DNA of 64,000 bases from Candidatus Gastranaerophilales bacterium (GCA_944325005.1 CALUYO010000004.1:62001-126000); one strand, 5' to 3'. Positions 53,633-62,095 are shown, counted from the stretch's first letter. Program-made: numbers and translations. The notes: a model not told the origin generated them from the sequence alone.

Positions 53633-54544
53633 TTATCTGCTTGTGAAATTTTCTTTGGCCCATGTGTGAATACTCTCGATATTATCAAAATATTTCTTGA
53701 ATTTAGGATTATTTAAATATTTAAGAACATATTTATTCCCTTCTGAGAACGCGTGACCTATAATGGTGTCGGGTTTTGAAGAACTATAGCCGTATATAAT
53801 TTCTTTACCGTTAGATTTTGTACTTAAAGGTTTCATATCAAGAGATAATTGTGTAGTCCTTATGATTGGCGGTTTGCCTTTTTCTGAAATTTCTATAATT
53901 CTTGTGTAGCCGGTTGGAATGCCGGATGATGTCTGCAGCTTTGTTTCAATATTCTGGGTTTTGAATTGAAATCCGTCTTTATTTAAAAATATTTTTTTAT
54001 GAATATTGCTATTTTCTCTGTGTTTAAATTTTTCAAGTATGCTTGTTCCGTTATTTAATTTTGTTATTGAACCTTGTAGTTCTCCGTTTTTGCTGACATA
54101 AAAATGTTTTTTAGAGATTTTGCTGCCTTTTTTCCCTATATATTCAATTTTGGTCTTTCCGTTATCAAGCAGTTTAATTAATCTTTCTGCAAAATCTTTT
54201 GAATTTGCTTTCAAGCTGTTTATTGTATCTATTGTTTCGGGTGCAAGTTTTTTCAATACTTCGTCACTGGTTTTATCAATAATATCTTTTATTACTTTTA
54301 ACTTCGGTTTTATGTCATCTTTTATCTGTGTAGATGCGGCTGTTGATTCGAAATTTTTTGTATTTATTCCCTTGATTTTTTTCCCTCTGTTAAGATAGTA
54401 AACTGAAAGAAGGCAGGCGCCCGCAATAGCAGTTCCCAGCGTGTATTTTACGGCAGTGTCTGATTTTTTTTCAACTTCACGTTTATAGTTAGATTCAAGT
54501 TGTCCGTTAAAACTTAACGGCATACCTACAGCAGAAACTTTCAT
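53633..54544 (-). CDS. Membrane-anchored protein of unknown function
   Basis: The 303-residue protein begins MKVSAVGMPLSFNGQ, then has one membrane helix (KYTLGTAIAGACLLSVYYL, about residues 33-51) followed by a basic stop-transfer stretch. The large soluble part is Lys/Ile/Thr-rich, with antiparallel-strand segments such as FYVSKNGELQGSITKLNNGTSILEKF that look like beta-hairpin repeats. The N-terminal SFNG motif recalls SFG in the protein at 5810. GGAAGGA is upstream of the start. Function unknown; convergent with the HgdC-like gene. Confidence 0.65.
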   Translation of the reverse strand: MKVSAVGMPLSFNGQLESNYKREVEKKSDTAVKYTLGTAIAGACLLSVYYLNRGKKIKGINTKNFESTAASTQIKDDIKPKLKVIKDIIDKTSDEVLKKLAPETIDTINSLKANSKDFAERLIKLLDNGKTKIEYIGKKGSKISKKHFYVSKNGELQGSITKLNNGTSILEKFKHRENSNIHKKIFLNKDGFQFKTQNIETKLQTSSGIPTGYTRIIEISEKGKPPIIRTTQLSLDMKPLSTKSNGKEIIYGYSSSKPDTIIGHAFSEGNKYVLKYLNNPKFKKYFDNIESIHTWAKENFTSR

Positions 54545-54652
54545 ATGTAAATCCTTCCTTTTTAACTTATATATTTTAAACTGAAAAATACATTTTTTTG
54601 AAATTTTTTTGAAATTTTTTACATTCCTTAAGATTCGTGATATTATTTTGAT

Positions 54653-55339
54653 ATGACTGACTTAGCAGATACAGTGAGTAATATGAAAAAGAAGTATCGG
54701 GAGATTTTTATAAAATCTGCGGATGCCATACAATCTCGTGTTGACGAAATAAAGCCTTCTGATGTTGAAGGTGATATTTTTGATGCATTTCCTTGTAATT
54801 CAAAAGGTGAGCAATGGCAGAATGCTGTTTTAGATATGTTTGAAAATGACATATCTCATGAAATTTACAGAAAATGGAATGAAATATTGGATTACCGAAA
54901 AATGTTTCATTGTAAAGGTTGTGCGACATGCTGTAATCTTGCTTGCTCCGAGTTTTCACCGGAGGAATTAAAAGCAAAATCTTTGTCCGGAGATAAATTT
55001 GCAACTCAATTTACAAGTATTTTTATTCCCTATAAATCCAGTGAAGAGGCAGAAAAAGTTTATCCTGAGTACTTGAAGCTTTTAGCCGATGTTAAAGAAT
55101 ACGAGGTTTATTTTTACCACTGTCCGAAGTTAAATGAGTGCAGAAGGTGTTCGGATTATGACAATCGTCCTCAAATTTGCAGGGATTTCCCTGATAATCC
55201 GCTTAGTATTCTCCCTGAAAGCTGTGGTTATTATCAGTGGCGTACGGAGGTTGAACCGGTTGCTTTAATGCTTCATTCTATGGTTGAAATAATTGATTAT
55301 TATAAACAAAAAATACCGTATAAAAAGGAAGTATCATGA
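54653..55339 (+). CDS. YkgJ-family zinc/iron-chelating cysteine-cluster protein
   Basis: The 228-residue protein has CKGCATCCNLACSEFSPEEL, the C-x2-C-x2-CC signature, and the downstream cysteines CRRCSDYDNRPQICRDFPDNP and ESCGYYQW that complete the metal site. The family function is not established; members are proposed to bind Zn or Fe-S and some to modify proteins. The ATG lacks a Shine-Dalgarno but follows a TATTAT -10-like element by seven bases, suggesting a leaderless mRNA. Its stop overlaps the rlmN start (ATGA). Confidence 0.88.
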   Translation: MTDLADTVSNMKKKYREIFIKSADAIQSRVDEIKPSDVEGDIFDAFPCNSKGEQWQNAVLDMFENDISHEIYRKWNEILDYRKMFHCKGCATCCNLACSEFSPEELKAKSLSGDKFATQFTSIFIPYKSSEEAEKVYPEYLKLLADVKEYEVYFYHCPKLNECRRCSDYDNRPQICRDFPDNPLSILPESCGYYQWRTEVEPVALMLHSMVEIIDYYKQKIPYKKEVS

Positions 55340-56355
55340 AAATATTATCTGGACTTACTCTTGAAGAAATAGAAAAAATAACTGATGAGTTAAAGGCTTC
55401 AAAATTTAGAGCACGTCAAATTCACAACTGGATTTACCTTAAATCTGTTAAATCTATTGATGAAATGACAGATTTATCTGTAAAATTCAGAGAAGAGTTA
55501 AAAAAAGTTGTATGTATTTCTGATACAAAAATTAAGATGAAACAAGAAAGTTCTGACGGGACTTTAAAATACTTGCTGGAGTATCCTGACGGGCAATGTG
55601 TTGAAACTGTTTTAATGCGTTTTGACAATCGTGCGAATTTAACGGCCTGTGTAAGTTCTCAGGTTGGGTGTGCTGTAAATTGTTCATTCTGTGCAACCGG
55701 AAAACGCGGTTTTATAAGAAATTTGACTTATAAAGAAATAGTGGAACAGGTCTTAACAATTCAAAGAGACACAGGACTTAAGGTTACAAATATTGTCTTT
55801 ATGGGGCAGGGAGAGCCACTTTTAAATCTAGATAATGTCTTAAAGTCAATGGAAATGTTTAATGAAAATTTTCAAATCGGGGCAAGACGTCTGACTGTAT
55901 CCACATCGGGTATTATTCCGGGGATAGAAAGACTTGCCGGAGAAGATATGCAGTCAACTCTTGCGATTTCTTTGCATGCGCCTAATCATGAAATCCGTAA
56001 ACAGCTTATGCAGATTGAAAATAAATATCCTATGCCGGAACTCAAAAAAACTCTAAAAGATTACATTGCAAAAACAGGCAGGCGGATTACTATTGAATAT
56101 CTTTTGATAAAGGATCTTAATGATACTCTGCAGAGTGCAAAGGAATTAGCGGCATACCTTCATGATTTGAAATGTAATGTTAATCTAATTCCTTATAATC
56201 CGACAGAAAAAAATGATTATCAAAAACCGTCTGACCGTTCTATAATGCGTTTTAAATCTCTTATTGAGCAGTCAGGGAAAAAGGTTACAATAAGATTAGA
56301 GCGAGGGGCAGATATTGATGCAGCCTGCGGACAATTAAGCGGAAAAGCTTCTTAA
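55336..56355 (+). CDS. rlmN: 23S rRNA/tRNA (adenine C2) methyltransferase RlmN
   Basis: The 339-residue radical-SAM enzyme has CAVNCSFCATGKRGF (the C-x3-C-x2-C cluster), MGQGEPLLN, and the mechanism cysteine near the C-terminus in ADIDAACGQLSG. It methylates A2503 of 23S rRNA and A37 of some tRNAs. It is translationally coupled to the YkgJ-family gene upstream. The stop overlaps that of the convergent prepilin by four bases. Confidence 0.96.
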   Translation: MKILSGLTLEEIEKITDELKASKFRARQIHNWIYLKSVKSIDEMTDLSVKFREELKKVVCISDTKIKMKQESSDGTLKYLLEYPDGQCVETVLMRFDNRANLTACVSSQVGCAVNCSFCATGKRGFIRNLTYKEIVEQVLTIQRDTGLKVTNIVFMGQGEPLLNLDNVLKSMEMFNENFQIGARRLTVSTSGIIPGIERLAGEDMQSTLAISLHAPNHEIRKQLMQIENKYPMPELKKTLKDYIAKTGRRITIEYLLIKDLNDTLQSAKELAAYLHDLKCNVNLIPYNPTEKNDYQKPSDRSIMRFKSLIEQSGKKVTIRLERGADIDAACGQLSGKAS

Positions 56356-57079
56356 AATCGTAAAGGGTAATCTTTCGGAATTTGCCATCCTTCATATTGT
56401 ATAAGTTTTGTGCAGTATGCATTATATTGTTCCCCGCAGCCGTATCCGTTTCCGGCATTTATAAGTCCCTCCCTTGTTCCGTCCCAATCCCATGTATATG
56501 GTTCAAATGTAGGGCTTACTGTGTACTTATTTTGCTCTGCATCCTGATGTGCTTCTAATACAGGATTGAAGCGGAAAAAAAATCTGTTGATACCTGTTTT
56601 TGGATTATCAAGAGCTTTTTGATTTGTGAAGAAAAACATGTCATATATGTATGTTGATACATTTAAAATAGTTCCATCGCTTAAGTAGACATTGAATTTT
56701 TTATTACTGGTTGTATCTTCTTTAATCTGTGTTATTTGTAAGTGTTTCCCGATATATTCGTTAAACCATACAATAGCTTCTTCGGTAGTGCAAGTTGGGG
56801 CTCCACTTGACCCGCAATCTATTGCCCAGGTTTCAACATCTCCATACTCGGCGACTGAAGCGCTGATAGCTTGATTCATTACAGAATAAATTTTTTTAAG
56901 TTTAGTAGTGACCTCTTGTTTACGATGATTAGCAATTAACGCCGGCATGGTTAATGCTGCAACTATGCCTATAATTCCTAAAGTGATTAATACTTCTGCT
57001 AAAGTAAACCCTAGTTTTCCCCTGTAACAAGCGACCTTCGCGGGGGGGGGGCGACCCTTAACGCTTTGAAACTCTTCAT
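56352..57079 (-). CDS. Phase-variable prepilin, locus 3 (out of frame as assembled)
   Basis: The ATG at 57079 follows AGGAGGTTGAA and reads [13 protein letters not shown], then shifts and stops because the C run (coding sense) is 10 long. With 11 or 8 C the frame continues through a 24-residue basic leader, ...YRGKLG, to [19 protein letters not shown] and a globular domain of about 200 residues with a C-terminal [11 protein letters not shown] shared with locus 2 (DGWQIMDDY). There is no in-frame ATG between the run and the membrane helix, so the assembled state is a true off state. The promoter is close to consensus. The DxNG loop is less conserved ([11 protein letters not shown]). Confidence 0.8.
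57042..57051. repeat. Homopolymer run of 10 G (C in coding sense), locus 3
   Basis: Ten consecutive G on the plus strand, 28 nt after the start codon of the minus-strand prepilin. Eleven or eight would be in frame. Plus-strand flanks CGC and CG resemble locus 4. Confidence 0.9.
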
Positions 57080-57105
57080 TTCAACCTCCTTTTATTTTCA
57101 TACTC

Positions 57106-57134
57106 ATTATATATTATTTTTTTTAAGATTTCAA
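57106..57134 (-). promoter_or_regulatory. Promoter for prepilin locus 3
   Basis: On the minus strand TTGAAA (57129-57134), 17 bp, TATAAT (57106-57111), with an AGGAGG site downstream. Confidence 0.8.
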
Positions 57135-57187
57135 GCAGGCTTTTATTGCTATTTACAATAATGCATATTTTATTGTATTCTTGTATT

Positions 57188-57625
57188 ATGAAAGCTTTAA
57201 TTCAACGAGTGAAACATGCATCTGTCAGTATTGGAGAAGAACTTTATTCATCTATTAATTCTGGTATTCTTGTATTTCTCGGGGTTGAAAAAGATGACGA
57301 TAAGGAAAATGCCGTAAGACTTGCTCAAAAAATTGTCAGTTTAAGGATTTTTGAAGATGAAAAAGAAAAAATGAATTTATCAGTGAAAGATGTTAACGGG
57401 GAAATCCTTGTTGTTTCCCAGTTTACCCTGTGCGGAGATTGCAGAAAAGGGACAAGACCATCTTTTGATAAAGCTGCTAATCCGGATAAAGCTGTTGACT
57501 TATATGAATATTTTATTAAATGTGTGAAAGAATATGATTTGTCTGTAAAGACAGGTAAATTCCGTGCAATGATGGATGTAGAACTCGTAAATGATGGTCC
57601 TGTAACTCTCTGGCTGGAAAAATAA
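57188..57625 (+). CDS. dtd: D-aminoacyl-tRNA deacylase
   Basis: The 145-residue protein begins [15 protein letters not shown]. Catalytic and dimer motifs are [17 protein letters not shown] (usual SQFTLYAD...) and [10 protein letters not shown] (the Gly-Pro motif). It removes D-amino acids and glycine mischarged on tRNA. There is no Shine-Dalgarno; TTTACA (57152-57157), 18 bp, TATTCT (57176-57181) would start transcription at or next to the ATG, so a leaderless mRNA is likely. Divergent from prepilin locus 3. Confidence 0.94.
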   Translation: MKALIQRVKHASVSIGEELYSSINSGILVFLGVEKDDDKENAVRLAQKIVSLRIFEDEKEKMNLSVKDVNGEILVVSQFTLCGDCRKGTRPSFDKAANPDKAVDLYEYFIKCVKEYDLSVKTGKFRAMMDVELVNDGPVTLWLEK

Positions 57626-57634
57626 TATTGCATG

Positions 57635-57663
57635 TTGCAAAAAATTTAAATTCATGTTATAAT
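57635..57663 (+). promoter_or_regulatory. Promoter for the zinc-ribbon protein-rimM-trmD unit
   Basis: TTGCAA (57635-57640), 17 bp, TATAAT (57658-57663). A roughly 95-nt leader follows, containing a GAGGAG stretch well before the annotated start at 57765. Confidence 0.7.
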
Positions 57664-57764
57664 ATCAATGTTGACATAGAGTTAGAAATCGATTTTTTTT
57701 GACTGAGGAGAATTTTTTATTAACCCGGAATTACGTTATTATTTTTAATTAAGAGGCTTTTATT

Positions 57765-58778
57765 ATGTATGTAAACAAGTGTATCAAATGTGGTCGTGAA
57801 TTTGAAACCAAAAACCCCAAAAGAGTTATTTGTCCTGATTGTCTTTATCCGGATAAAAAAATGATGCTATCACCTTCTTCATCTCCGGAAACTTCAGGCT
57901 CTGAAGCTTCAACTCCTGCGGAAGAACCGTTGAAAGGGTATAGTACCGGTGGAACAGAGGAACCTCCGCGTTTTTATAGCGCCGGCGGTAACCCGGAACC
58001 AAGATATAACAGACCCCAAAGATCTTATAATAATCAGGGCGGATATAACCGTCAGAATTATAACAGACAAAATAATTACAATAGAAATCAGCAGGGTGGA
58101 TATAATAAGTCCAATAATTATAACAGGCAGGGCGGAGGAAATTATAACAGATCTCAAAGGCCTTATAATAATCAAGGCGGATTTCAGAGCAGACGTCCAC
58201 AGAACAATCGCAATAATTTCAAGCGGCCGAATGCTAAAAAAGCCCCGAAACAGTTACTGGTCAGCAAGGAGCAGTTGGAACAAATTGAAAAGCTTTATAA
58301 GGCTATGCTTCCGCTTCCAAATCCTGACTGCCATGAAGTAATTGGAGAAAAAATTGGTTTAGAGCCAAGAAAAGTCTTTTTCGGTATTAATCTTGTAAGA
58401 CAGAAGATGATGCTCCCGAAATTGCCTTTTCCGAAGAGAAAACTTGCAATTTCTCCGGACCAGCTTTTTGCTATTAAGAATTTATACGAACCACTCTTAC
58501 CGCTTCCTCCAATCGGATGCCATAAAATTATTGCTGCTCAGCTTAAGATGGATGAATGGAGAGTTCATGTCGGCATTGGTTTAATTCGTTCCCAAATGGG
58601 ATTGGACAGGTGGAATCAGGATAGACCTGACTTGCCGGAAGAGTTTAAAAAAACTCGGGAGGAAACCGTTAAAACAGAAGAACCTAAATCGGAAGTCTCT
58701 GAAACACCTGCAGAAGAACCTGTTAAACCTAAAAGAGGAAGAAAACCTAAAAAGGTTGAAGAAACTCCGGAAGCATAA
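57765..58778 (+). CDS. Zinc-ribbon protein with Asn/Gly/Tyr/Arg-rich disordered region and duplicated domain
   Basis: The 337-residue protein has no named family I recognise. It has an N-terminal zinc ribbon (C6, C9, C23, C26), a disordered region (about 75-160) of tandem degenerate YNNQGGYNRQ-like units, two copies of a roughly 55-residue helical domain (164-220 and 228-281: LYKAMLPLPNPDCHEVIGEK / LYEPLLPLPPIGCHKIIAAQ, each ending in a G-I-x-L-V/I-R helix), and a basic AT-hook-like tail KPKRGRKPKK. This composition fits a nucleic-acid-binding, possibly condensate-forming protein. It precedes rimM by five bases, so a role in ribosome or RNA processing is inferred. Confidence 0.75.
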   Translation: MYVNKCIKCGREFETKNPKRVICPDCLYPDKKMMLSPSSSPETSGSEASTPAEEPLKGYSTGGTEEPPRFYSAGGNPEPRYNRPQRSYNNQGGYNRQNYNRQNNYNRNQQGGYNKSNNYNRQGGGNYNRSQRPYNNQGGFQSRRPQNNRNNFKRPNAKKAPKQLLVSKEQLEQIEKLYKAMLPLPNPDCHEVIGEKIGLEPRKVFFGINLVRQKMMLPKLPFPKRKLAISPDQLFAIKNLYEPLLPLPPIGCHKIIAAQLKMDEWRVHVGIGLIRSQMGLDRWNQDRPDLPEEFKKTREETVKTEEPKSEVSETPAEEPVKPKRGRKPKKVEETPEA

Positions 58779-58783
58779 AAATT

Positions 58784-59296
58784 ATGACAAAGTTTGTTTC
58801 TGTAGGTAAGATTTTAAACTTTCATGGAATTAAAGGAGAAGCTAAAGTCGGTTTTACTAAAAATCAGGCTGATTTCTTCTCCTCTCTCGATGAAGTATTT
58901 GTTAAGACCGAACATGAATATAAAGCTTTAAAAATCCAAAGTATCAGGATTCATAAAAATGTCGCTCTTGTTAAGTTTGAAGATATTAACTCTATTAATG
59001 AGCTGATGGAATATAAGGGGGCTTTTTTATATGTTGAAGAAAAAACTATTAGAGAAGCACTTGAAGAAGATGAATTTTTGATTGATGAACTTGTAAGTTT
59101 AGAAGTTTTTGATCAGGCAGGTAAAAAATTGGGGTTTGTTGTTGGTGTCTCAAATAATGGTGCAAGTGATTTACTTTCGGTAAAAACAAACTCTAAACAG
59201 ATTGTACTTGTGCCTTTTGTAAAAGCTATTGTAACAGATGTCAGTATTAAAGATAAAAAAATTATTATTAATAACATTGAAGGACTTATTGAATGA
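58784..59296 (+). CDS. rimM: Ribosome maturation factor RimM
   Basis: The 170-residue protein shows VGKILNFHGIKGEAKV at the N-terminus and a PRC-barrel C-terminal domain (EDEFLIDELVSLEVFDQAGKKLG, VPFVKAIV). It assists 16S processing and 30S head assembly by binding S19. It overlaps trmD by four bases, the standard rimM-trmD pairing. The usual rpsP and KH-protein genes are not upstream; the zinc-ribbon protein takes their place. Confidence 0.95.
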   Translation: MTKFVSVGKILNFHGIKGEAKVGFTKNQADFFSSLDEVFVKTEHEYKALKIQSIRIHKNVALVKFEDINSINELMEYKGAFLYVEEKTIREALEEDEFLIDELVSLEVFDQAGKKLGFVVGVSNNGASDLLSVKTNSKQIVLVPFVKAIVTDVSIKDKKIIINNIEGLIE

Positions 59297-59988
59297 TTTT
59301 TGACGTTTTGACCCTGTTTCCGGAAATGATAGAAAATTACTTCAGTTACAGTATATTAAAACGCGCTGTAGATAATGGTATTTTAAGTGTTAATACAATA
59401 AACCCGCGGGATTATACGTTAAATAAGCATAAAAAAGTTGATGATACGCCATACGGAGGTGGTGCCGGTATGGTATTAATGCCTCAGCCTTATGTTGATG
59501 CTTATGAAAGTATTGTCCGAAAAGAAAATACGGTTACTATTATGCTTTCACCACAGGGCGAGCCGCTAAATGACCAAATTGTAAATGAACTAGCAGGGTA
59601 CGAGCAGATCATAATGCTTTGCGGACACTATGAAGGTTTTGATGAAAGAATACGGGAAATTATAAAACCCAGAGAAATTTCTATTGGTGATTTTGTTTTA
59701 ACAGGCGGGGAACTTCCGGCTTTATGTCTTATAGATGCAGTGAGTCGTAAACTGGATGGTACCTTAGGAAAAATAGAGTCGGCAGATGAGGATAGTTTCT
59801 CAAACGGCTTAATAGAATATCCTCATTATACAAAACCAAGAGAATATAGAGGCTTAAAAGTTCCGGAAGTTCTTCTTAACGGGAACCACAAAGAAATTAA
59901 TGAATTTCGCTATCAGGAAAGTTTAAAGAGGACAAAACTTAAACGTCCGGATTTATATTCTGCTTATATTGAAAAACTTTCTAAATAA
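59293..59988 (+). CDS. trmD: tRNA (guanine-N1)-methyltransferase
   Basis: The 231-residue SPOUT enzyme shows DDTPYGGGAGMVLMPQP, LCGHYEGFDERI and the trefoil-knot SAM site SIGDFVLTGGELPALCLIDAVSR. It makes m1G37 in tRNAs reading CNN codons and prevents frameshifting. It lies directly downstream of rimM; prepilin locus 4 starts 32 bases after its stop and may share the transcript. Confidence 0.96.
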   Translation: MIFDVLTLFPEMIENYFSYSILKRAVDNGILSVNTINPRDYTLNKHKKVDDTPYGGGAGMVLMPQPYVDAYESIVRKENTVTIMLSPQGEPLNDQIVNELAGYEQIIMLCGHYEGFDERIREIIKPREISIGDFVLTGGELPALCLIDAVSRKLDGTLGKIESADEDSFSNGLIEYPHYTKPREYRGLKVPEVLLNGNHKEINEFRYQESLKRTKLKRPDLYSAYIEKLSK

Positions 59989-60020
59989 TGTTAAAATTAT
60001 AATAAAGAAAGGAGCAACAA

Positions 60021-60760
60021 ATGAAACATTTATTACAATTTGTCACGCGGGGGGGGGGCGTAATTTAAGCTCCTGCAAAGGTTTTACTCTCGCTGAAGTA
60101 CTTGTGACATTAGGAATAATCGGAGTGGTTTCAGCAATGACCGTTCCGACTTTAATGCAAAATCATCAGAGAAAAACCTATGTTACACAGCTGCATAAAG
60201 TATATAATGAGATTACCCAAGCGGCTTTACAATATCAAACAGATAAAAATGCTGTTAGTTTAAAAGAGGCAGGACTAACTTCAGAAACTGCTCTTTATGA
60301 TTTTTTTAAGAATTATTTTAAAATTGTTCAGGATTGTGGTGATGCTCAAACGCCCTGTTTTGCGGATACCTATAAAAAAATATCCGGCACAGTATCTCAA
60401 TATAGATGTAAAAATGCTTGTGTATCTATTGCAAGCGGGGTTTCTTTAGGAACTTATGGTCATTATGGCGATGCCCAATCAAGTATTGTCGAAACAATAG
60501 TTGTTGACACTAATGGTGCTAAAGGACCAAATCTCATAGGACGTGACGCATTTGTTTTATATTTATATTCAAATGGAGTTTTGGATGATTTGAATATGGG
60601 TGAACCGGGTGACGACGAGGGCTGGATAAATGTTCCTGCACCTTTAACAGAGGAACAAAGAGAATATAATTTTGAAACATCTTGTACAAGTAATGTCGCA
60701 AACCGTTTTCACGGTTGTTTTGGGAAAATTTTAAATGACAACTGGGAAATGAACTATTAG
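60021..60760 (+). CDS. Phase-variable prepilin, locus 4 (out of frame as assembled)
   Basis: The ATG at 60021 follows AAAGGAGCAACAA and reads MKHLLQFVTR-GGG-VI, then stops at TAA because the G run is 10 long. With 11 or 8 G the frame enters a 21-residue leader ending [24 protein letters not shown] and a globular domain with DTNGAKGPNLIGRDAF and four or more cysteines (about 247 residues). No in-frame ATG lies between the run and the membrane helix. An open frame with a TTG inside trmD also exists but has no binding site. A TATAAT lies 19-24 bases upstream, without a clear -35, so transcription may come from trmD. Confidence 0.8.
60049..60058. repeat. Homopolymer run of 10 G, locus 4
   Basis: Ten consecutive G, 28 nt after the start codon of the locus 4 prepilin; plus-strand flanks CGC and CG as in locus 3. 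Eleven or eight would be in frame. Confidence 0.9.
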
Positions 60761-60762
60761 AC

Positions 60763-60790
60763 AAAAAAGCCTCTTTTATAGAGGCTTTTT
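60763..60790. terminator. Bidirectional terminator
   Basis: AAAAAAGCCTC-TTTTATA-GAGGCTTTTT, a perfect stem with A- and T-runs between convergent genes. Confidence 0.9.
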
Positions 60791-60792
60791 AT

Positions 60793-61269
60793 TTAAAATT
60801 TTTGATTTAAGTCGTTGTAATGTCCAAAACCGAGAACATCTTTAAATAATTTTACAATGCCGAAAACACCAAGTCCTATTGCAGATCCTTTCGACCATTT
60901 CCCTTTACCGAGAAGTGCTCCCAGACCTAAGCCGAGTGGTACAACGCTATTTACAAGCATTGAGCCGAAGCCTTTGAAATACCCAATGCCTGAATTAATA
61001 AAGTTTCTAAAATTACTTTCAGTTTCCCAGTTGAACACTCCGCGTTTAAGTTTTGACATTGTAACGCTTGGACTGGAAAGATATTGAGTATTACTGAACG
61101 CACGCATACAAGCATCTGCATCTCCGGTTTTTGAGTAAACATCAGATTGAAGTTTTCCGACAATGTGTGCATCATAGGCTATAATCCCAAGAGCGGCTGC
61201 TCCGGCTCCTTTAGCCAGATATTTGGTAAAATTATTTTTTACTGATGTTAATGCTGTGCTGATACTCAT
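60793..61269 (-). CDS. Small membrane protein, unknown
   Basis: The 158-residue protein starts MSISTALTSVKNNFTKYLAKG and has two or three Gly/Ala-rich hydrophobic segments (AGAAALGIIAYDAHIVG; GFGSMLVNSVVPLGLGLGALLG; AIGLGVFGIVKLF). The composition is like the other small glycine-rich membrane proteins of the window. It follows the HEAT-repeat gene by seven bases, so the two are probably co-expressed and may interact. No family recognised. Confidence 0.65.
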   Translation of the reverse strand: MSISTALTSVKNNFTKYLAKGAGAAALGIIAYDAHIVGKLQSDVYSKTGDADACMRAFSNTQYLSSPSVTMSKLKRGVFNWETESNFRNFINSGIGYFKGFGSMLVNSVVPLGLGLGALLGKGKWSKGSAIGLGVFGIVKLFKDVLGFGHYNDLNQKF

Positions 61270-61276
61270 TTTTCAC

Positions 61277-62095
61277 CTATTTTTGTTCGGTTTTTGTTTC
61301 TGTCTTTTTGGTATCTTTTACTTCAAATTCTTTTTCAACTTTTTTCCCTGACATCTTTAACAGGATATTTGTTGCTTGCAGGGCATCCTGTCCATATCCG
61401 GATGTTGAGTTTTGCATTTGTTTCAAAAGTCCTACCGTGAAGTCATCCCCTGTAACAACACGTGAATCAAGAGCACTTAATGCAAGAATTTTTACAGGTG
61501 TATACGGATCTTGAAGCATTTTGTTTACAAGAGCGTTTAGTGCTTTGTCATCTTTTCTTGAATGATCTTCTTCAAGTCTTGCAATGACTTCTTTTGCACC
61601 CATTAAACGAACTTCTTTATCCTGACTGTTTAAATAATTTTCAAGGTTTTTTATATATTCATCTGTAAGTTGAACTATTTCACGTTTTTCGGTTTTCTTT
61701 TCAGTGGTTTTATTTTCTGTTGTGTTTGTTGTTGTATTTGATTTTGTTATATTGTGCTGTCCGTTATTTCCACCCCAGTTGTTTGTATAATACCCCGGCG
61801 GATAACAGCCATTTACCGGATTTGTCCCATAGTTAGGAGCATTTACATTATATACTGGAGCTGTTGAGCCCGGAGTTGCCACAGAAGGATTAAAGATTTG
61901 AATATTCACGCCAGAATAATTTGGAACCTGAACATTCTGGCTTTGCGGTTGAACCATTGGTTGTGCATGATATTGAGCAGGCTGCTGTATTGCCTGCGTC
62001 TGTTGTTGTACACTGTTGTTTTGTTGAGGCGGACATGTACATTGTGGTATAACCTTTGGCTGTTGTATGTTTTGTTGTCCTACTGAACTTTGCAT
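61277..62095 (-). CDS. HEAT-like repeat protein with Gln/Pro/Asn-rich N-terminus
   Basis: The 272-residue protein has no signal peptide. Residues 1-125 are low complexity (Gln-, Pro-, Asn- and Thr-rich with a CTCPPQQ cysteine pair). From about 135 a helical domain with HEAT-like units follows: LTDEYIKNLENYLNSQDKEVRLMGAKEVIARL, ALNALVNKMLQDPYTPVKILALSAL. The C-terminus is Lys/Glu/Thr-rich. HEAT repeats serve as protein-binding scaffolds. It is first in a two-gene unit with the small membrane protein. AAAAGGGTAG precedes the ATG. Confidence 0.75.
   Translation of the reverse strand: MQSSVGQQNIQQPKVIPQCTCPPQQNNSVQQQTQAIQQPAQYHAQPMVQPQSQNVQVPNYSGVNIQIFNPSVATPGSTAPVYNVNAPNYGTNPVNGCYPPGYYTNNWGGNNGQHNITKSNTTTNTTENKTTEKKTEKREIVQLTDEYIKNLENYLNSQDKEVRLMGAKEVIARLEEDHSRKDDKALNALVNKMLQDPYTPVKILALSALDSRVVTGDDFTVGLLKQMQNSTSGYGQDALQATNILLKMSGKKVEKEFEVKDTKKTETKTEQK

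Noticed and set aside
58000-58190. Degenerate AT-rich repeats as a CRISPR-like array
   Set aside because: They are in-frame codon repeats of the low-complexity protein region with no constant repeat or unique spacers.
59969-60020. Extended open frame entering prepilin locus 4 from a TTG inside trmD
   Set aside because: No ribosome binding site, and the ATG at 60021 has a good one. The open frame is a by-product of the shifted reading frame.
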